35,852 nt of DNA from positions 1 to 35,852 of the forward strand of contig CAIUMM010000148.1 of NCBI GenBank assembly GCA_903900265.1. The letters run 5' to 3'. A program made the translations under genes and the position numbers. The DNA is from an uncultured Pseudomonadota bacterium. Its GTDB lineage: Bacteria; Myxococcota_A; UBA796; SXON01. Under the pieces are notes generated by a model. The model saw nothing but the letters and a program-made list of their open reading frames with translations, did no database searches and was not told where the DNA came from. Shown one piece after another: positions 35,526-35,852 of the stretch; position 1 is the first letter of the stretch, and each line of letters begins with the position of its first letter.

Positions 35526-35852
35526 ATGATCCTCGTTGTTGGCGGAACCGGTCGGCTCGGAAACCAGATTGTACGTGCGTTACGGGATGACGGGCACGAC
35601 GTTCGGGCCCTGGTGCGCAAGGGTAGCGAATATTTCTGGTTGAACGACACAGGCTCCAACTACTTTTTTGGCGATCTGCGTGACCCGCAGAGCCTCCACC
35701 GGGCGCTGCGCGACTGTGACACGGTGATCTCGTCGGCCTCCGTGCGCGTGGAGTCCACCGACAACAACCACAAGACCCTCGCGGACGGTCACATCGCGTT
35801 GTGGGAGGCTGCCAAAGCGCGTGGTGTCAGCCGCGCGATTTTTGTGAGCTGC
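35526..35852 (+). CDS. NmrA/atypical SDR-type NAD(P)-binding protein, partial (3' end beyond right edge)
   Basis: The first 109 codons are visible. MILVVGGTGRLGNQIVRAL has the glycine-rich GGTGxxG NAD(P)-binding loop (6-12) at the extreme N-terminus. It is followed by VRALVRK (a basic patch typical of NADP specificity), FFGDLRDPQSLHRAL and the strand DTVISSASV. This is the start of an atypical short-chain dehydrogenase of the NmrA/Ycf39 kind. These proteins act as redox sensors, epimerase-like enzymes or quinone-reductase relatives; the type cannot be chosen from the part present. GAAGG lies four bases upstream of the ATG. The frame is open to the last base of the window. Confidence 0.88.
   Translation, partial: MILVVGGTGRLGNQIVRALRDDGHDVRALVRKGSEYFWLNDTGSNYFFGDLRDPQSLHRALRDCDTVISSASVRVESTDNNHKTLADGHIALWEAAKARGVSRAIFVSC

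Overview
The window reads as chromosomal, GC-rich DNA from a Gram-negative bacterium, most likely a myxobacterium-like (Myxococcota/deltaproteobacterial) lineage. The reasons are: many short lipoproteins with compact signal peptides and low-complexity secreted products, meso-DAP peptidoglycan recycling (Mpl), a VKOR-DsbA fusion, an isolated PilT, frequent GTG/TTG starts, and tightly packed genes with ATGA or TGATG stop/start overlaps. No phage, transposase, CRISPR array or rRNA was seen. The lineage is inferred from gene content, not from a marker search.

Region 1 (1-6068). A minus-strand run holds mreB, a MoxR-type AAA ATPase and a partner protein cut by the left edge. mpl and a small Ig-like lipoprotein diverge from mreB on the plus strand and converge on a PrsW-family membrane protease. 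Region 2 (6182-10678) holds a CGFS glutaredoxin with an unusual N-terminal extension, ilvE, a minus-strand pair of secreted proteins (one a lipoprotein with FlgD-like Ig and possible transglutaminase-like parts), and an isoprenylcysteine-methyltransferase-like membrane enzyme.

Region 3 (10625-16899) is a long minus-strand run. Its order of transcription is: DUF2064-type glycosyltransferase, PpiD-like chaperone, VKOR-DsbA fusion, cysteine-rich OmpA-like protein, TlpA-like thioredoxin lipoprotein, TrmB, KH RNA-binding protein and a small membrane protein. Its core looks like an envelope oxidative-folding unit. Region 4 (17096-22655) has two neighbouring plus-strand membrane proteins sharing a DDG...DG-W module. 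They converge on a minus-strand run of pilT, murI, a TPR lipoprotein and a polytopic membrane protein.

Region 5 (23735-32462) begins with divergent pilT and recA. A perfect inverted repeat upstream of recA is a candidate SOS operator. cinA follows, convergent with recA. A plus-strand run then carries ruvX, a MoaB-domain fusion, ligA, a lipoprotein, a secreted protein and an endonuclease/exonuclease/phosphatase-family protein. This makes a genome-maintenance neighbourhood (RecA, CinA, RuvX, LigA).

Region 6 (32550-35852) has a B12-type radical SAM protein followed by a polyprenol-phosphate-mannose-synthase-like GT2, a tRNA-Ala(GGC) with its own terminator on the minus strand, a small coiled-coil protein, and the start of an NmrA/SDR-type protein cut by the right edge.

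No single feature is a proven new system. The best leads are the folding operon with its unusual OmpA-like member, the MoaB fusion, the DDG...DG-W membrane pair, and the MoxR cassette running off the left end.
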